From: CALHKP01 sp963558075
GTDB taxonomy: Bacteria > Bacillota > Clostridia > Peptostreptococcales > Anaerovoracaceae
Length of the DNA stretch: 12,831 nt
NCBI GenBank assembly: GCA_963558075.1
Contig: CAUWFN010000006.1
Location: 1-12,831, forward strand
Direction of reading: 5' to 3'
Positions 12,583 through 12,831 of the stretch are shown in pieces. Positions within the stretch are counted from its first letter, which is position 1. Every line of letters starts with the position of its first letter. Under the pieces are notes generated by a model. The model ran no database searches. It had not been told where the DNA came from and saw only the letters and a program-made list of their open reading frames with translations. The position numbers and the translations under genes were made by a program.

Positions 12583-12611
12583 ATTATATCATAAAAATCC
12601 GTTTTTGTGAA
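12583..12611 (-). promoter_or_regulatory. tRNA-Arg promoter
   Basis: Minus-strand TTCACA (12611-12606), 17-nt spacer, TATAAT (12588-12583), with TG one base before the -10. The leader of about 58 nt contains the inverted repeat CGGTAT/ATACCG (12534-12566), presumably removed with the 5' leader by RNase P. Confidence 0.75.
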
Positions 12612-12679
12612 TAAGTCATCCACAGGCTTATATTTTTGAAGATTTTTGTAAAAACAGCAAAAAATGTTGCCAAAAGCCC

Positions 12680-12708
12680 TTGATTTCAAGTGTTTCTTAT
12701 GATATATT
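12680..12708 (+). promoter_or_regulatory. rpmE promoter
   Basis: TTGATT (12680-12685), 17-nt spacer, TATATT (12703-12708), with an extended -10 TGA. It is divergent from the tRNA promoter about 70 bp away. A leader of about 60 nt follows before the rpmE ATG. Confidence 0.55.
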
Positions 12709-12777
12709 TATAGAGCTATGCAAAATAGTAAAAAATTATGCAACGGTGTTAAAGCCTGAGCAGGAAAGAGGTACAAC

Positions 12778-12831
12778 ATGAAGGAAGGAATCCATCCTGA
12801 TTATAAGGAATGTAAAGTAACTTGCGCATGT
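12778..12831 (+). CDS. rpmE: Ribosomal protein L31 (partial, first 18 codons)
   Basis: The visible start MKEGIHPDYKECKVTCAC is the conserved N-terminus of bacterial L31 of the large ribosomal subunit. The cysteines C12, C16 and C18 mark a zinc-binding (C+) type; the usual second CxxC pair would lie beyond the edge. ATG 12778 follows AAAGAGG. It has its own promoter. In many Bacillota rpmE follows rho directly, but here it is about 8 kb from rho and on the opposite strand. Confidence 0.92.
   Translation, partial: MKEGIHPDYKECKVTCAC

Overview
The window reads as part of a low-GC, anaerobic Bacillota chromosome, most likely class Clostridia. The grounds are AGGAGG-type ribosome binding sites on nearly every gene, a stand-alone hbd for 3-hydroxybutyryl-CoA dehydrogenase with a clostridial Rex-type operator, the rho / DUF1385 / prmC cluster, and AT-rich intergenic DNA. 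I cannot name the species.

Layout. Positions 1 to about 1120 are the end of a mobile element: a phage-type replication initiator that runs off the left edge and carries iteron-like repeats, a small CD1845-type membrane protein, a 32-codon ORF and a large inverted repeat, all on the minus strand. A very GC-rich stretch (about 1121-1202) separates this from the chromosomal cluster prmC <- DUF1385 <- rho (1203-4577, minus), where rho has a leader of about 180 nt. Upstream on the same strand are hbd with its own promoter, Rex site and terminator, a degenerate phosphoglucose-isomerase-like protein, and an XRE regulator that appears frameshifted. At about 7600 the strand switches at a palindrome shared with a second, divergent XRE regulator. 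That regulator converges on nfo (endonuclease IV, minus).

From 9222 the plus strand carries a complete polar amino-acid ABC importer operon (lipoprotein binding protein, permease, ATPase; overlapping or nearly abutting genes) closed by a strong terminator. A promoter for an unrecognised five-helix membrane protein overlaps that terminator. A bidirectional terminator then separates this gene from a convergent tRNA-Arg(CCT). Divergent from the tRNA, the first 18 codons of rpmE (ribosomal protein L31) run off the right edge.

How it works together: rho/DUF1385/prmC look like one housekeeping transcript. hbd looks redox-controlled. The ABC operon is self-contained, and its upstream region holds AT-rich repeats that could bind ArgR. 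The most notable items are the PGI-like protein that has lost its catalytic signatures, the frameshift in the XRE gene, the iteron-like repeats inside the replication gene, the Rex operator on hbd with an Hbd lacking the usual acidic NAD-binding residue, and the element boundary at the 3' end of prmC. I did not find a clearly new multi-gene defence or biosynthetic system; the left-hand element continues outside the window.
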